Source of the DNA: Paraburkholderia solitsugae
GTDB lineage: Bacteria > Pseudomonadota > Gammaproteobacteria > Burkholderiales > Burkholderiaceae
Reading direction: 5' to 3'
Assembly (NCBI RefSeq): GCF_013177695.1
Contig: NZ_WOEY01000127.1
Span: 1 to 64,000, forward strand
DNA: 64,000 nucleotides
Within the stretch, counting starts at the first letter, position 1, and the number at the start of each line of letters is the position of its first letter. Below are positions 25,030 through 34,737 of the stretch, one piece after another. Made by a program: the position numbers and the translations under genes. The notes beneath the pieces are model-generated. The model had not been told where the DNA came from and ran no database searches. It was given only the letters and a program-made list of their open reading frames with translations.

Positions 25030-27903
25030 TTACTTTCTACTGGCAGTGCGTTTCAGCAGTGGCGCCAGATACTTACCGGTAAAACTTGCCTTCGACTTCG
25101 CAACCTGCTCCGGCGTGCCCTGCGCAATGATCTGACCGCCGCCGGCTCCGCCTTCGGGGCCGAGATCGATCACCCAGTCGGCGGTCTTTATTACATCGAG
25201 ATTATGCTCGATGATCACGACGGTATTACCCTGGTCTCGCAAACGGTGAATGACTTCCAGCAGTAAGGCGATGTCGTGAAAGTGTAGACCGGTGGTCGGC
25301 TCGTCGAGGATGTAGAGAGTGCGACCGGTGTCGCGCTTGCTCAGTTCCAACGATAATTTGACGCGCTGCGCCTCGCCGCCCGACAGGGTGGTGGCCGACT
25401 GGCCCAGCCGGATATAGCCCAAACCCACGTCCAGCAAGGTTTTCAGCTTGCGCGCGACGACCGGCACCGGCTTGAAGAACTCGTAGGCGTTCTCCACCGT
25501 CATGTCGAGGACTTCGCTGATGTTCTTGCCTTTGTACTGGACGTCCAGCGTTTCGCGGTTGTAGCGCTTGCCGTGACAGACGTCGCAAGGCACATACACG
25601 TCCGGCAAAAAGTGCATTTCCACCTTCAGCACACCGTCGCCCTGGCAGGATTCGCAGCGGCCGCCCTTCACGTTGAACGAGAAGCGGCCCGCTTCATAGC
25701 CACGTTCTTTCGACGCGGGCACGCCCGCAAAAAGTTCGCGGATCGGCGTGAACAGGCCCGTGTACGTGGCCGGATTCGAGCGCGGCGTGCGGCCGATCGG
25801 CGACTGGTCGACGTTGATGACCTTGTCGAAGTGCTCCAGGCCCTCGATCGATTCGTACGGCGCCGGCTCAGCGGACGAGCCGTACAGGTGATGCGCGACC
25901 GCGTGGTACAGCGTGTCATTGATCAGCGTGGACTTGCCCGAACCGGACACGCCGGTCACACAGGTCAGCAGGCCGACCGGCAGATCGAGCGAGACGTGCT
26001 GCAGATTGTTGCCGTACGCCTCGACGATGCGCAGACGCCGTTCGTCCGGCTCTTTGCGCTCGTCCGGGAATTCGATGTTGCGGGCGCCGGACATGTACTG
26101 GCCGGTCATCGATGCCGCGTTCGCCTCCACCTGCTTGGGCGTGCCTTCGGCGATCACCATCCCGCCGTGCTCGCCCGCGCCAGGACCCATGTCGACCACG
26201 TAGTCGGCCATGCGGATCATGTCTTCATCGTGTTCGACGACGATCACTGAGTTGCCCAGGTCGCGCAGATGCTTGAGCGTGGCGATCAGCCGGTCGTTGT
26301 CGCGCTGATGCAGACCGATCGACGGCTCGTCCAGCACGTACATCACGCCGGTCAAACCGGAACCGATCTGCGAGGCGAGGCGAATCCGCTGCGCTTCGCC
26401 GCCCGACAGCGTTTCCGCGCTGCGTTCGAGCGACAGGTAATCGAGCCCGACGTTATTCAGGAACATCAGGCGCGCGACGATTTCCTTGACCACCTTGTCG
26501 GCGATCTCGCGCTTCGAACCTTCGAGCCGCAGCGTCTGGAAATAGCCGAGCGCGTCGCGCAACGGCCAGCCGCTGATTTCGAAGATGCCGCGCGCGTCGC
26601 TGTTCGAGCCGATCCGCACGAAACGGGCTTCCCGGCGCAGCCGTGTGCCGGCGCAGGCGGGGCAGGGCTGGTTGTTCTGATACTTGGCGAGTTCTTCGCG
26701 CACCGCGACCGAATCGGTCTCGCGGTAACGCCGCTCCAGGTTCGGGATGATCCCTTCGAACACATGCTCGCGTACGGAAGTGCGGCCACGTTCGTTGATG
26801 TACGAGAACGGAATCTCCTGCTTGCCCGAACCGAACAGCAGAATCTTGCGGACTTTCTCCGGCAGGTCTTCGACGGCTGTGTCGATGTCGAACTCGTAGA
26901 ACGCCGCGAGACTTTGCAGCATCTGGAAGTAGAACTGGTTACGCCGGTCCCAGCCCTTCACCGCGCCTGCCGCCAGAGACAGCGATGGATGCGCGACGAC
27001 CCGCTTCGGATCGAAGAAAGTGATCTGGCCAAGGCCGTCGCACTCCGGGCACGCGCCCATCGGGTTATTGAACGAGAAGAGGCGCGGCTCGAGTTCCTGC
27101 AGCGAATACGAGCAGATCGGGCAGGCGAACTTCGAGCTGAACAGATGCTCCTTGTCCGTATCCATTTCCAGCGCGATCGCGCGGCCGTCGGCGAGACGCA
27201 GTGCTGTTTCGAACGATTCAGCGAGGCGCTGCTTCATATCGCCGCGCACTTTCAGCCGGTCGACGACGACGTCGATCGTGTGCTTGTCATTCTTCTTCAG
27301 CTTCGGCAGCGAGTCGACGTCATAGATCTTCGCGACGCCCTCATTGGCCGTGCCGCCGCCCGAGCGCACCCGGAAACGGATGAAGCCCTGGGCCTGCATT
27401 TCCTCGAACAGTTCGACGTGCTCGCCTTTGCGGTTCGCTACCACCGGCGCGAGGATCATCAGCTTCGTCTCTTCCGGCAACGCGAGCGCCGCATCGACCA
27501 TCTGCGAGACGCTTTGCGCTTCCAGCGGAATTTCGTGGTCCGGACAGTACGGCGTGCCGACCCGTGCAAACAGCAGCCGCAGATAATCGTGAATTTCGGT
27601 GACGGTGCCGACCGTGGAACGCGGATTGTGCGAGGTCGCTTTCTGTTCGATCGAGATCGCCGGCGACAGGCCTTCGATCAGATCGACGTCCGGCTTCTCC
27701 ATCAATTGCAGGAATTGGCGGGCGTAAGCGGAGAGACTTTCGACGTAGCGCCGCTGCCCTTCCGCGTAGAGTGTGTCGAACGCCAGTGACGATTTACCCG
27801 AGCCGGACAGGCCCGTAATCACGACGAGCTTGTGACGTGGGAGGTCGAGATTGACGTTCTTCAGGTTGTGGGTGCGAGCCCCACGGATACGGATTTGTTC
27901 CAC
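25030..27903 (-). CDS. uvrA: Excinuclease ABC subunit A
   Basis: Damage-recognition ATPase of nucleotide excision repair. The 957-residue protein has the standard layout: ATPase I with Walker A GLSGSGKSSLAF (about residue 31), first zinc module (CPICSYSLQE, then CPECDGLG), ABC signature LSGGEAQRIRLA, ATPase II with GVSGSGKSTLIND (about 655), second zinc module (CESCQGDGV and CDVCHGKRY), and a second LSGGEAQRVKL. The start is GTG at 27903, fixed by MEQIRIRGARTHNLKN. No CTGT-N8-ACAG LexA box is found in the 355 bases upstream. Confidence 0.98.
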   Translation of the reverse strand: MEQIRIRGARTHNLKNVNLDLPRHKLVVITGLSGSGKSSLAFDTLYAEGQRRYVESLSAYARQFLQLMEKPDVDLIEGLSPAISIEQKATSHNPRSTVGTVTEIHDYLRLLFARVGTPYCPDHEIPLEAQSVSQMVDAALALPEETKLMILAPVVANRKGEHVELFEEMQAQGFIRFRVRSGGGTANEGVAKIYDVDSLPKLKKNDKHTIDVVVDRLKVRGDMKQRLAESFETALRLADGRAIALEMDTDKEHLFSSKFACPICSYSLQELEPRLFSFNNPMGACPECDGLGQITFFDPKRVVAHPSLSLAAGAVKGWDRRNQFYFQMLQSLAAFYEFDIDTAVEDLPEKVRKILLFGSGKQEIPFSYINERGRTSVREHVFEGIIPNLERRYRETDSVAVREELAKYQNNQPCPACAGTRLRREARFVRIGSNSDARGIFEISGWPLRDALGYFQTLRLEGSKREIADKVVKEIVARLMFLNNVGLDYLSLERSAETLSGGEAQRIRLASQIGSGLTGVMYVLDEPSIGLHQRDNDRLIATLKHLRDLGNSVIVVEHDEDMIRMADYVVDMGPGAGEHGGMVIAEGTPKQVEANAASMTGQYMSGARNIEFPDERKEPDERRLRIVEAYGNNLQHVSLDLPVGLLTCVTGVSGSGKSTLINDTLYHAVAHHLYGSSAEPAPYESIEGLEHFDKVINVDQSPIGRTPRSNPATYTGLFTPIRELFAGVPASKERGYEAGRFSFNVKGGRCESCQGDGVLKVEMHFLPDVYVPCDVCHGKRYNRETLDVQYKGKNISEVLDMTVENAYEFFKPVPVVARKLKTLLDVGLGYIRLGQSATTLSGGEAQRVKLSLELSKRDTGRTLYILDEPTTGLHFHDIALLLEVIHRLRDQGNTVVIIEHNLDVIKTADWVIDLGPEGGAGGGQIIAQGTPEQVAKSKASFTGKYLAPLLKRTASRK

Positions 27904-28258
27904 GCGTTATTCCAAGACTTGGCCCGTGACCTGGCGGAAAGAGGAGGCGGCTAAACCTGCTACTATAACGACTTTTCAAGACCGCCGTTACGGCTTCCTG
28001 ACAGCTCGATCGGGTGCCAAGGCAAGTTGTAAGGCAGCGGTCCAGCGCCGCGGGGAAGAGGTCTAACTGGGGCCATTTTCCGCGAGTACAAGGCGCCGCG
28101 AGGCGCGAGGCGAGCATGCAGCAAGGTCGCCGGCCCCCATGCCGCGCCGTATGTTTGCCGCCGTCCAGCCATCCCGTGGTGTGCCGCCTGATGGCGGCCG
28201 TTCTGCGGGGAAGACCCGCCCGCGGTGTGCCGCCCAGCTCATTCAAAGAACGCTCCCG
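27904..28258. other. uvrA-MFS divergent intergenic region (355 bases)
   Basis: Contains the promoters of uvrA (left) and the MFS gene (right). The in-frame extension of the MFS gene back to 28139 is Arg/Pro-rich and not conserved-looking. No SOS box, terminator or small gene is recognised. Confidence 0.5.
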
Positions 28259-29449
28259 ATGTCCAATCCGTCCGCTACATCCTCACGCATGAGCGCGCCT
28301 GAAATGCGCGCGACCGTGTCGCTTGCCGCCATCTTCGCGCTGCGCATGCTCGGTCTCTTCATGATCATGCCGGTGTTCTCGATCTACGCGAAGACCATCC
28401 CCGGCGGCGACAACGTGCTGCTGGTGGGTATCGCGCTCGGTGCGTACGGCGTGACGCAGTCGATGCTGTACATCTTCTACGGCTGGGTCTCCGACAAGGT
28501 CGGCCGCAAACCGGTCATCGCGACCGGCCTCCTGATCTTCGCGCTAGGCAGCTTCGTCGCCGCGGGCGCGCACGATATGACGTGGATCATCGTGGGCCGG
28601 GTGATTCAGGGGATGGGCGCGGTGTCGTCCGCGGTGATCGCGTTTATCGCCGACCTCACCTCCGAGGAGCATCGCACCAAGGCGATGGCGATGGTCGGCG
28701 GCAGTATCGGCATTTCGTTCGCGGTGGCGATCGTCGGTGCGCCGATCGTGTTCCAGTGGGTTGGCATGAGCGGCCTGTTCACGCTGGTCGGCATCTTCTC
28801 GATTCTGGCCGTTGGCCTGGTGCTGTGGGTCGTGCCGGATGCGCCCAAGCCCGTGCACGTACGTGCGCCGTTTGCCGAGGTGCTGCATAACGTCGAGCTG
28901 CTGCGCCTGAACTTCGGCGTGCTCGTCCTGCATGCCACGCAAACCGCATTGTTCCTCGTCGTGCCGCGCATTCTCGAAGCCGGCGGCCTGCCGGTCGCGT
29001 CGCACTGGAAGGTGTATCTGCCGGTGATGGGCCTCTCGTTCGTGATGATGGTCCCCGCGATCATTGCCGCGGAAAAACGCGGGAAAATGAAAATTGTGCT
29101 GCTGTCGGCGATCGGTCTTATCCTGATCGGACAGTTGTTGTTGGGCGTCGCACCGCATACGATTCTGAGTGTGGCGGCGATCCTCTTTGTCTACTTCCTT
29201 GGCTTCAATATTCTTGAGGCGTCGCAGCCTTCGCTGGTGTCGAAACTGGCGCCGGGCACCCGCAAGGGCGCGGCGGCCGGCGTGTACAACACCACCCAGT
29301 CGATCGGTCTTGCGCTTGGCGGGGTGGTCGGCGGATGGCTGCTCAAGGTGGACGGGCAGAGCGCAGTCTTTTTCACTTGCTCTGGGCTGGTGTTTTGCTG
29401 GCTTATAATCGCGGCAAATATGAAACAGCCGCCGCGCAAGAAGGCATAG
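28259..29449 (+). CDS. MFS transporter (YajR-like drug:proton antiporter family)
   Basis: A 396-residue inner-membrane protein with 12 predicted membrane helices. The MFS loop 2-3 motif reads GWVSDKVGRKPVI (about residues 75-87), and the helix-5 region is GRVIQGMGAVSSAVIAFIAD. The start ATG 28259 (MSNPSATSS) is favoured over an open frame from 28139. It is divergent from uvrA and 218 bases upstream of ssb. In other Burkholderiales an MFS gene also sits between uvrA and ssb. The substrate is unknown. Confidence 0.88.
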   Translation: MSNPSATSSRMSAPEMRATVSLAAIFALRMLGLFMIMPVFSIYAKTIPGGDNVLLVGIALGAYGVTQSMLYIFYGWVSDKVGRKPVIATGLLIFALGSFVAAGAHDMTWIIVGRVIQGMGAVSSAVIAFIADLTSEEHRTKAMAMVGGSIGISFAVAIVGAPIVFQWVGMSGLFTLVGIFSILAVGLVLWVVPDAPKPVHVRAPFAEVLHNVELLRLNFGVLVLHATQTALFLVVPRILEAGGLPVASHWKVYLPVMGLSFVMMVPAIIAAEKRGKMKIVLLSAIGLILIGQLLLGVAPHTILSVAAILFVYFLGFNILEASQPSLVSKLAPGTRKGAAAGVYNTTQSIGLALGGVVGGWLLKVDGQSAVFFTCSGLVFCWLIIAANMKQPPRKKA

Positions 29450-29667
29450 CTGCGCCCCCAACTCTGGCGCTTCGCGCCAGGCCTCCCGGCGGGTTCAATG
29501 CCCCAAGGGACTTCCTTCGGTGCGGAAAACCTGGGGCGGCCAGGCGTTTTATTGACAGAACTCACCCGGCGGCGGGCTGAGGCGCAGTTCCGGTCTCGGG
29601 CCCACTGGCTTGAGACGCGAATCGCGCGTTGCCGCGCCGCCCGTAATGGAATCAACAGGAGAAACTC

Positions 29668-30201
29668 ATGGCATCCGTGAACAAGGTCATTCTCGTCGGC
29701 AATCTCGGAGCCGATCCGGAAGTTCGTTATCTTCCGAGCGGCGACGCAGTGGCGAACATCCGCCTTGCGACGACGGACCGGTACAAGGACAAAGCGTCCG
29801 GCGAAATGAAGGAAGCAACCGAATGGCACCGTGTGGCGTTCTTCGGCAAGCTTGCTGAAATCGTGAACCAATATCTGAAGAAGGGTTCGTCGGTGTATCT
29901 GGAAGGGCGCATCCGCACCCGTAAGTGGCAGGCTCAGGACGGCACTGACCGTTACTCGACCGAAATCGTCGCCGATCAGATGCAAATGCTGGGTGGTCGT
30001 GGCGGCTCGACGGGCGGCGGCGACGACGAAGGCGGTTACAGCCGCGGTGAGCCGTCGGAGCGTAGCGGCGGTGGTGGTGGTGGCGGCCGTGCGGTCTCGG
30101 GCGGCGGCGCTTCGCGCGGCAGCAGCGGTGGTGGTTCGAGCCGTCCGAGCGCGCCGGCTGGCGGTGGCTTTGATGAGATGGACGACGATATTCCGTTCTG
30201 A
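29668..30201 (+). CDS. ssb: Single-stranded DNA-binding protein
   Basis: Coats ssDNA in replication, recombination and repair. The 177-residue protein has an OB fold (residues 1-110; MASVNKVILVGNLGADPEVR, EWHRVAFFGKLAEI), a Gly/Ser-rich linker of about 55 residues, and the acidic tip MDDDIPF that binds partner proteins. AGGAGAAACTC lies just before ATG 29668. A strong terminator follows within 30 bases. Confidence 0.98.
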   Translation: MASVNKVILVGNLGADPEVRYLPSGDAVANIRLATTDRYKDKASGEMKEATEWHRVAFFGKLAEIVNQYLKKGSSVYLEGRIRTRKWQAQDGTDRYSTEIVADQMQMLGGRGGSTGGGDDEGGYSRGEPSERSGGGGGGGRAVSGGGASRGSSGGGSSRPSAPAGGGFDEMDDDIPF

Positions 30202-30230
30202 TAGGCAGTTTTAGTAAGTGTAAAGATCGG

Positions 30231-30253
30231 CCCCACCTTATGGTGGGGTTTTT
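30231..30253 (+). terminator. Intrinsic terminator after ssb
   Basis: CCCCACC (30231-30237), loop TTAT, GGTGGGG (30242-30248), then TTTTT. It ends the ssb transcript. About 175 bases without recognised features separate it from the next gene's 3' end. Confidence 0.88.
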
Positions 30254-30428
30254 CTTTTATATCTGGGACTCAGGGCGTTTCCTGACCTGCAACATTTGCC
30301 GGAGGGGTACCGTGGCTGCCGGCGATTTTTTGTTCGTAACTATTATCGGTGTAAAGAAAGCCCCGGTTTTTCTCACCAAATCAACGATTTGGAGGGATTC
30401 TCCAGGGCTGTTTTATTTAGCGCGTTCG

Positions 30429-31334
30429 TCACGCCGTCCGGGCGATGCCGAGCGGACCATCGTATTGCGGTAGCGTCTCGCGCATCGGTGTCCATTTCCC
30501 GCTCGCCACGAGTTGGGCCACGTACGCCGAGATGTCCTCCATCGGCGCGAACCAGACATCACCCCGCGCAAGGAGCTGCTCGATGAATTGCGCCAGCGCA
30601 TCCCAGCGGGCGAGGCGGCCGGTCGCGAACGGATGCAGCACGGGCACCCAAAGCCCCCCGTACTTGTAGCACGCGTCGAACTCTTCGACGAACGCGCGCA
30701 GGCCCGCGAGCGGCGCGCGGACCGGCATCATGTAATCGAGATCGATCGAATGAACATACTGGGGCCAGTCGTCCAGCCCCCAATGCGACGGTAGCTCGAC
30801 GAGCGTGCCGCGTCCGTTGCGGCTCTCGATCAGGTACGGGATGTCGTGGCCCATCAACGACGCGTCGTACTGGAATCCGCGCTCGAGCAGGAGGTCGATC
30901 GAGCAATCGGAAAAGTTGTACAGTGGCGCACGCCACCCGCGTGGCCGCTTGCCCGTCGCGCGCACGATCACGTCGATGCCGCGATCGAGCCAATACCCCT
31001 GTTCTTGCGCCGTGCCCTCGCACGGATTTTCGTGCAGATACCCATGGTGTCCGATTTCGTTGCCGCCTTCCACCATCGCCTCGATCGCCGCGGGATAGCG
31101 CTCGATGCACCATGCCGGAACGAAGAATGTCTGCCGGATGCCGAGCTGCTTATAGGTCTTCACGATGCGCGGCACGGCGATGGTTGGCCCGTAGCGCAGC
31201 ATCGAGATGGGCGAGACCCGTTTGAACCCGTCCGCCGGGTGATCGAGATGAATCAGGCTGTCGGCGTCCATGTCGAAGGTCAGGCATGCCGCGCATCGTG
31301 CGCCGTTCGGCCAGGGAATGGGATTGTCGATCAT
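30429..31334 (-). CDS. Polysaccharide-deacetylase-fold hydrolase, HpPgdA/cyclic-imidase type (copy 1)
   Basis: A 301-residue NodB-fold protein. The metal motif resembles LTFDMDADS (about residue 17) and the second motif is HHGYLHENP (His-x3-His). Further family segments are GWRAPLYNFS, GFQYDASLMGHDIPY and LPSHWGLDDWP. These match the H. pylori PgdA-like branch, which also contains cyclic imide hydrolases and PuuE-type allantoinases, rather than secreted chitooligosaccharide deacetylases. There is no signal peptide, so it is cytosolic. ATG 31334 aligns with copy 2 (40973); ATG 31349 is an alternative. It lies downstream of the broken NCS1 transporter and is very GC-rich. Confidence 0.85.
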   Translation of the reverse strand: MIDNPIPWPNGARCAACLTFDMDADSLIHLDHPADGFKRVSPISMLRYGPTIAVPRIVKTYKQLGIRQTFFVPAWCIERYPAAIEAMVEGGNEIGHHGYLHENPCEGTAQEQGYWLDRGIDVIVRATGKRPRGWRAPLYNFSDCSIDLLLERGFQYDASLMGHDIPYLIESRNGRGTLVELPSHWGLDDWPQYVHSIDLDYMMPVRAPLAGLRAFVEEFDACYKYGGLWVPVLHPFATGRLARWDALAQFIEQLLARGDVWFAPMEDISAYVAQLVASGKWTPMRETLPQYDGPLGIARTA

Positions 31335-31391
31335 ATTGGGTTCATCCATGAACAGGCGTTTTTCAGGAGAGGACTGGCAAGCACGGCCCGC

Positions 31392-32867
31392 TCAGACGAG
31401 GGGCGTTTGCGCGTCGGCGGACGCGCGATCCGCGTGCGACGCCGCGCGTAGGGAAGGGTGTCGCCGCGCTAGCATGAAGTAGGTCGCGCCGGCGAAGAAC
31501 AGGCCGAACTCGAAGCTCAGGTCGCCCCATCCGAGATAGTCTCGCATCAGCGGGCTGACATAGGCCGGCGAGTTGGAGAAGAGGACGGACGCGACCGTTC
31601 CGGTCACGAGCGCCACCACGCCCGGCCAGAAGATGCCATGGTTGTACCAGTATGCGCCGCGTCCCCATTTCATCCATGCGTCGGCCTGATAGCGCCCGCC
31701 GCGGAGGAAGTAATCGACGATGAGGATGGCGGCCCAAGGCGCGGTCCAGAAGACCATGTAGTTCAGAAATCCCTGGTACAGTTCGTAGAACTGACCGTAG
31801 TACACGGTTACCACGCGGACGACGAGCGTAAACACTGCAATGATGGTCAGCGAAGTGACCCGGTTGATCGGAATCCGCAGCGCAAGAAGCCCCAATCCGG
31901 CGGTGTAGCCGTTCGGCACGTTGACCGCTATGCCGCCCAGGATGATCGCGCCCAGCAGCGGCACGGTAAACCAGGTCGGAAGGAACTTCGACATCTGGCT
32001 GACGGGATCGTCGCCCAGTGCGCCACCGAGCGCGGTCGCGCAGAGCACGCCAATCACTTCGCAGAACACGAGCGCCACGAACTGACCGCCGCCCGAGGCG
32101 AACATGATCTTTTTCCAACTGGTTTCCGACGGAAAGTAGCGGCTGTAGTCGGAAGCGAAGTTGTACCAGCTGATCGGATACGCGAACACGATGCCCATGG
32201 CGATCAGCCACGTGCCGAACGACGCGCCGTCGCGGCGGCCCGTCAACGCCACCGCGAAGTCGACGTGCGGCAGGACGAACACCACCAGCGCGCCGAACAG
32301 GACGGCCAGCACCACCGCAATCCATTTCTCGGCCGCAATGATCGTCGCATGTCCGAAGATCGCGAGCAGGATCTCCGCCGCCAAAATGATCGCTAATGAG
32401 ACCCAGACGACGCCTTGACCTTGTCATCCGGCCAGCTTCAGAAGGGTTTCGAGCGCCTGGGTCGCGACGACGGAATTGATCGAGAACCAGCTCAGTGCGG
32501 AAACGAGACTCACAGCCTTCGGCAGGAACGAACCGAGCTGACCGAACGCGCTGCGGGACGTCATGATGCCGGACGTGCCGGTGCGAGGCCCCATGATCGT
32601 CGTCAGTCCCAGCACAGCGCACCCGAGGACGTTCCCGACGAGAATCGCGCCCAGCGCCTGCCAGAAGGAAAGGCCTTGAGCGAGCACTAGCGCCCCGGTC
32701 ATGACGACCACGTAATTGATATTGGCGCCGATCCACATCTTGAACAACTCGACCGGTGCGCCGTGGCGGTCGGCCGAGGGAATCGGTTCGATGGCGTGCT
32801 GCTCGATGCTCCATGCCTTGTCTGCCTGCACTTCAGCATCGGGATGATGGCGATTGCTGCCTTGCAT
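31392..32867 (-). pseudogene. NCS1 family nucleobase/ureide transporter with an in-frame TGA
   Basis: The family (CodB, allantoin and hydantoin permeases) imports nucleobases and related ring compounds. The frame runs from ATG 32867 (GAGGGG upstream) for 492 codons, but codon 148 is TGA (32424-32426). The protein continues in the same frame with QGQGVVWVSLAII. TGG (Trp) to TGA is the simplest change. Both halves look intact: the N-terminal half has the usual GANINYVVVMTGAL region, and about ten more membrane helices follow to the end. As read it would give a 147-residue fragment. Readthrough or reinitiation at TTG 32384 cannot be excluded. It lies 57 bases upstream of deacetylase copy 1, so probably one operon. 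Confidence 0.85.
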
Positions 32868-33311
32868 TGCGTGCCCCTCATGTGGTCTTCGTTCGGTGCG
32901 TATGACGTGTGCGCGACGCTGCACGTCGCGTATCGCGCCGGAAATAAAACGTCGTGAGACGGGGAGTCATTCTGGTTCGCTCGGAACTTTGAAAAAATAG
33001 GTATCGACCGAAGTGAACTTCGGAGACGGACGAAGCGGTGTGCAACGCGTCGGCTTCGCCACGGGCTGCGCGAGCCCCGTTCATGCGGCGGCGACGTTTC
33101 GTGCCCGTAGAACGCGTCGCGATGCACGGCCTGTGCGTGCAACTTAAGCGACAGCCTGAGCAACGTGACAGTGCCTCTCATTGACGTCCGGACACAATTT
33201 CAAAGGTTTTCCGCCAGGCGGAATTGCCATCTTGTTCGTTGGAAAATGACGCGCGAGACTGCTTGCAGCCGGTTGATAACCGAACGTCGGCAAGAGGACT
33301 GGAGACTAGAT
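32868..33311. other. Divergent control region between NCS1 and APC transporter genes (444 bases)
   Basis: Must hold promoters for the minus-strand NCS1/deacetylase unit and the plus-strand APC operon. Visible elements are GTCCGGAC (33186-33193) and the 15-base palindrome at 33209-33223. No gene is seen. Confidence 0.55.
33209..33223. promoter_or_regulatory. Candidate IclR operator
   Basis: TTCCGCCAGGCGGAA is a perfect 7-bp inverted repeat around one base, 88 bases upstream of the APC permease start. IclR-family operators are often 14-15-base palindromes of this type. A near copy with the same outer bases lies at 39924-39938 before the second iclR gene. Confidence 0.5.
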
Positions 33312-34700
33312 ATGGAACAGCAAATTTTGAGTGAGGGCAGCACGCCCGGCATCATCGCAGTACCACCGGAGATCGTTGCAGGGAATGCACTGAAGGAGCG
33401 TCTGTCTACCGGCCACGTAGTTGGACTGGCCATGGCGGACGTCTCCCCGACAATGGCAGTGTTCCTTTTGTCGGGCGCAGTATTCGTGTCTGCCGGAACA
33501 GCTGCCGCTGGTGTGAATCTGCTCATGATGGTGATCGTCGTGCTGATCGCCTTGTGTCTGGGTGAGCTGGCATCCATGTATCCATCGGCGGGCGGCATGT
33601 ACACACTGGTCCGGGAGACATTGCCTGCGCCGTTCAGTTGGGTAACGAAGTTTAACTACCTATTGCAAGGCGTGATCATCCCAGCGTCGATTGGGCTCGG
33701 CATTGCCCAGTTTCTGCGCGACCTGTACCCGACATTCCCAGTGCCGGACACGGTCATAGCGTGTCTGTCGATAGGATTGGCCGCATTCATCGCGATGACG
33801 AAAGTGGAGATCGGTGCGTGGTTGACAGTTTTGATGGTGTTCGTTGAACTGACTGTTCTCGGCATTGTTACCGTCGCAGGATTCACGCATGTACATCAAT
33901 CGCTCGGAGACCTGGTCGTGCATCCGGTGATGTTGAACCAGACTGGAAACGGGATATTCGCTGTGGGCATGGTGGCGGTATTCGCGTCGTTAGCTCCGGC
34001 TTTCAACATCATCAACGGTTACGACGCAGCCCTTGGCTTTGCCGAAGAGCTGCATGGGGGACGTAAGAATATCGGAAAGGCCGTGGTGTGGGCCGCAGTC
34101 ATAGCGTCGATCACCATCATTATTCCGTTGCTTGCCGCGATGGTCGCTGCCCCGGATCTGGTGGGTTTTCTCAAGGCGCCTTCCCCGGTCTTGTACTCCG
34201 TCGAAACGGCGATGGGGCCATGGGCAAAGTATGTTGTGGACTTCGGCGTCATCGTCGCGCTCTTCAACGCCGGCCTATCCTTGATGATGTATTTCGGTCG
34301 TGGCGTCTATGCAACCGGCCGGGACGGAGCGTGGCCGGATGCGATCAACAAACGCATTGGCACTTTAAACAAACACTCGGTTCCGGGCTGGGCAACCCTG
34401 ACGTTGGCGGTTCCTGCGTGTGTCCTGAGTTTCTTCAGCTATCTCGACTGGCTCCTGAATTTCTCCGGGACCATGATCGCCGCAGTCTACTTCTGTATCG
34501 GGCTTGGCGCTTTCTGGGCACGCGTATCCCAGAAGGACGTGGAGCGCCCTTTCAGAATGCCGCTGTGGCCGCTCCCCCCGCTGATCGTTGTGGCCTTCAC
34601 TGGATTCGCACTGTATTCGCAGGAACTTCAATACCTGGGTGGCGAACTGGTGTTGATTCTGGTTGGACTCGTCTGCTGGCAGCTCTCGAAGCGTTGGTGA
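33312..34700 (+). CDS. APC superfamily amino acid/amine permease
   Basis: A 462-residue inner-membrane protein with about 12 membrane helices. It opens with an N-terminal cytosolic tail (MEQQILSEGSTPGI), and helix 1 contains the unwound segment characteristic of APC transporters (MADVSPTMAVFLLSGAVF). GELASMYPSAGGMYTLVRET matches the family helix 2 region. ATG 33312 follows AGGACTGGAGACTAGAT. It is the first gene of a plus-strand run with an SDR, an IclR regulator, an epimerase and a creatininase-like enzyme, so it probably imports that pathway's substrate. Codon use is less GC-biased than in the core genes. Confidence 0.85.
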   Translation: MEQQILSEGSTPGIIAVPPEIVAGNALKERLSTGHVVGLAMADVSPTMAVFLLSGAVFVSAGTAAAGVNLLMMVIVVLIALCLGELASMYPSAGGMYTLVRETLPAPFSWVTKFNYLLQGVIIPASIGLGIAQFLRDLYPTFPVPDTVIACLSIGLAAFIAMTKVEIGAWLTVLMVFVELTVLGIVTVAGFTHVHQSLGDLVVHPVMLNQTGNGIFAVGMVAVFASLAPAFNIINGYDAALGFAEELHGGRKNIGKAVVWAAVIASITIIIPLLAAMVAAPDLVGFLKAPSPVLYSVETAMGPWAKYVVDFGVIVALFNAGLSLMMYFGRGVYATGRDGAWPDAINKRIGTLNKHSVPGWATLTLAVPACVLSFFSYLDWLLNFSGTMIAAVYFCIGLGAFWARVSQKDVERPFRMPLWPLPPLIVVAFTGFALYSQELQYLGGELVLILVGLVCWQLSKRW

Positions 34701-34737
34701 TCAGCGGGCCCGTGTTTAGACATAAAAGGAGACGGAG

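Noticed and set aside
26269..27789. 506-codon plus-strand frame opposite uvrA
   Set aside because: Mirror of uvrA codons (third-position G/C bias leaves the opposite strand open); no domain is visible.
27904..28258. SOS (LexA) box before uvrA
   Set aside because: No CTGT-N8-ACAG match was found by eye in this gap.
32424..32426. TGA read as selenocysteine
   Set aside because: The position calls for Trp in a membrane transporter, no Cys homologue pattern is expected, and no SECIS-like hairpin is evident just after the codon.
31363..32814. 483-codon minus-strand frame covering most of the NCS1 gene
   Set aside because: It is another frame of the same strand with Arg-rich, non-membrane composition; the NCS1 frame has clear membrane helices on both sides of the TGA.
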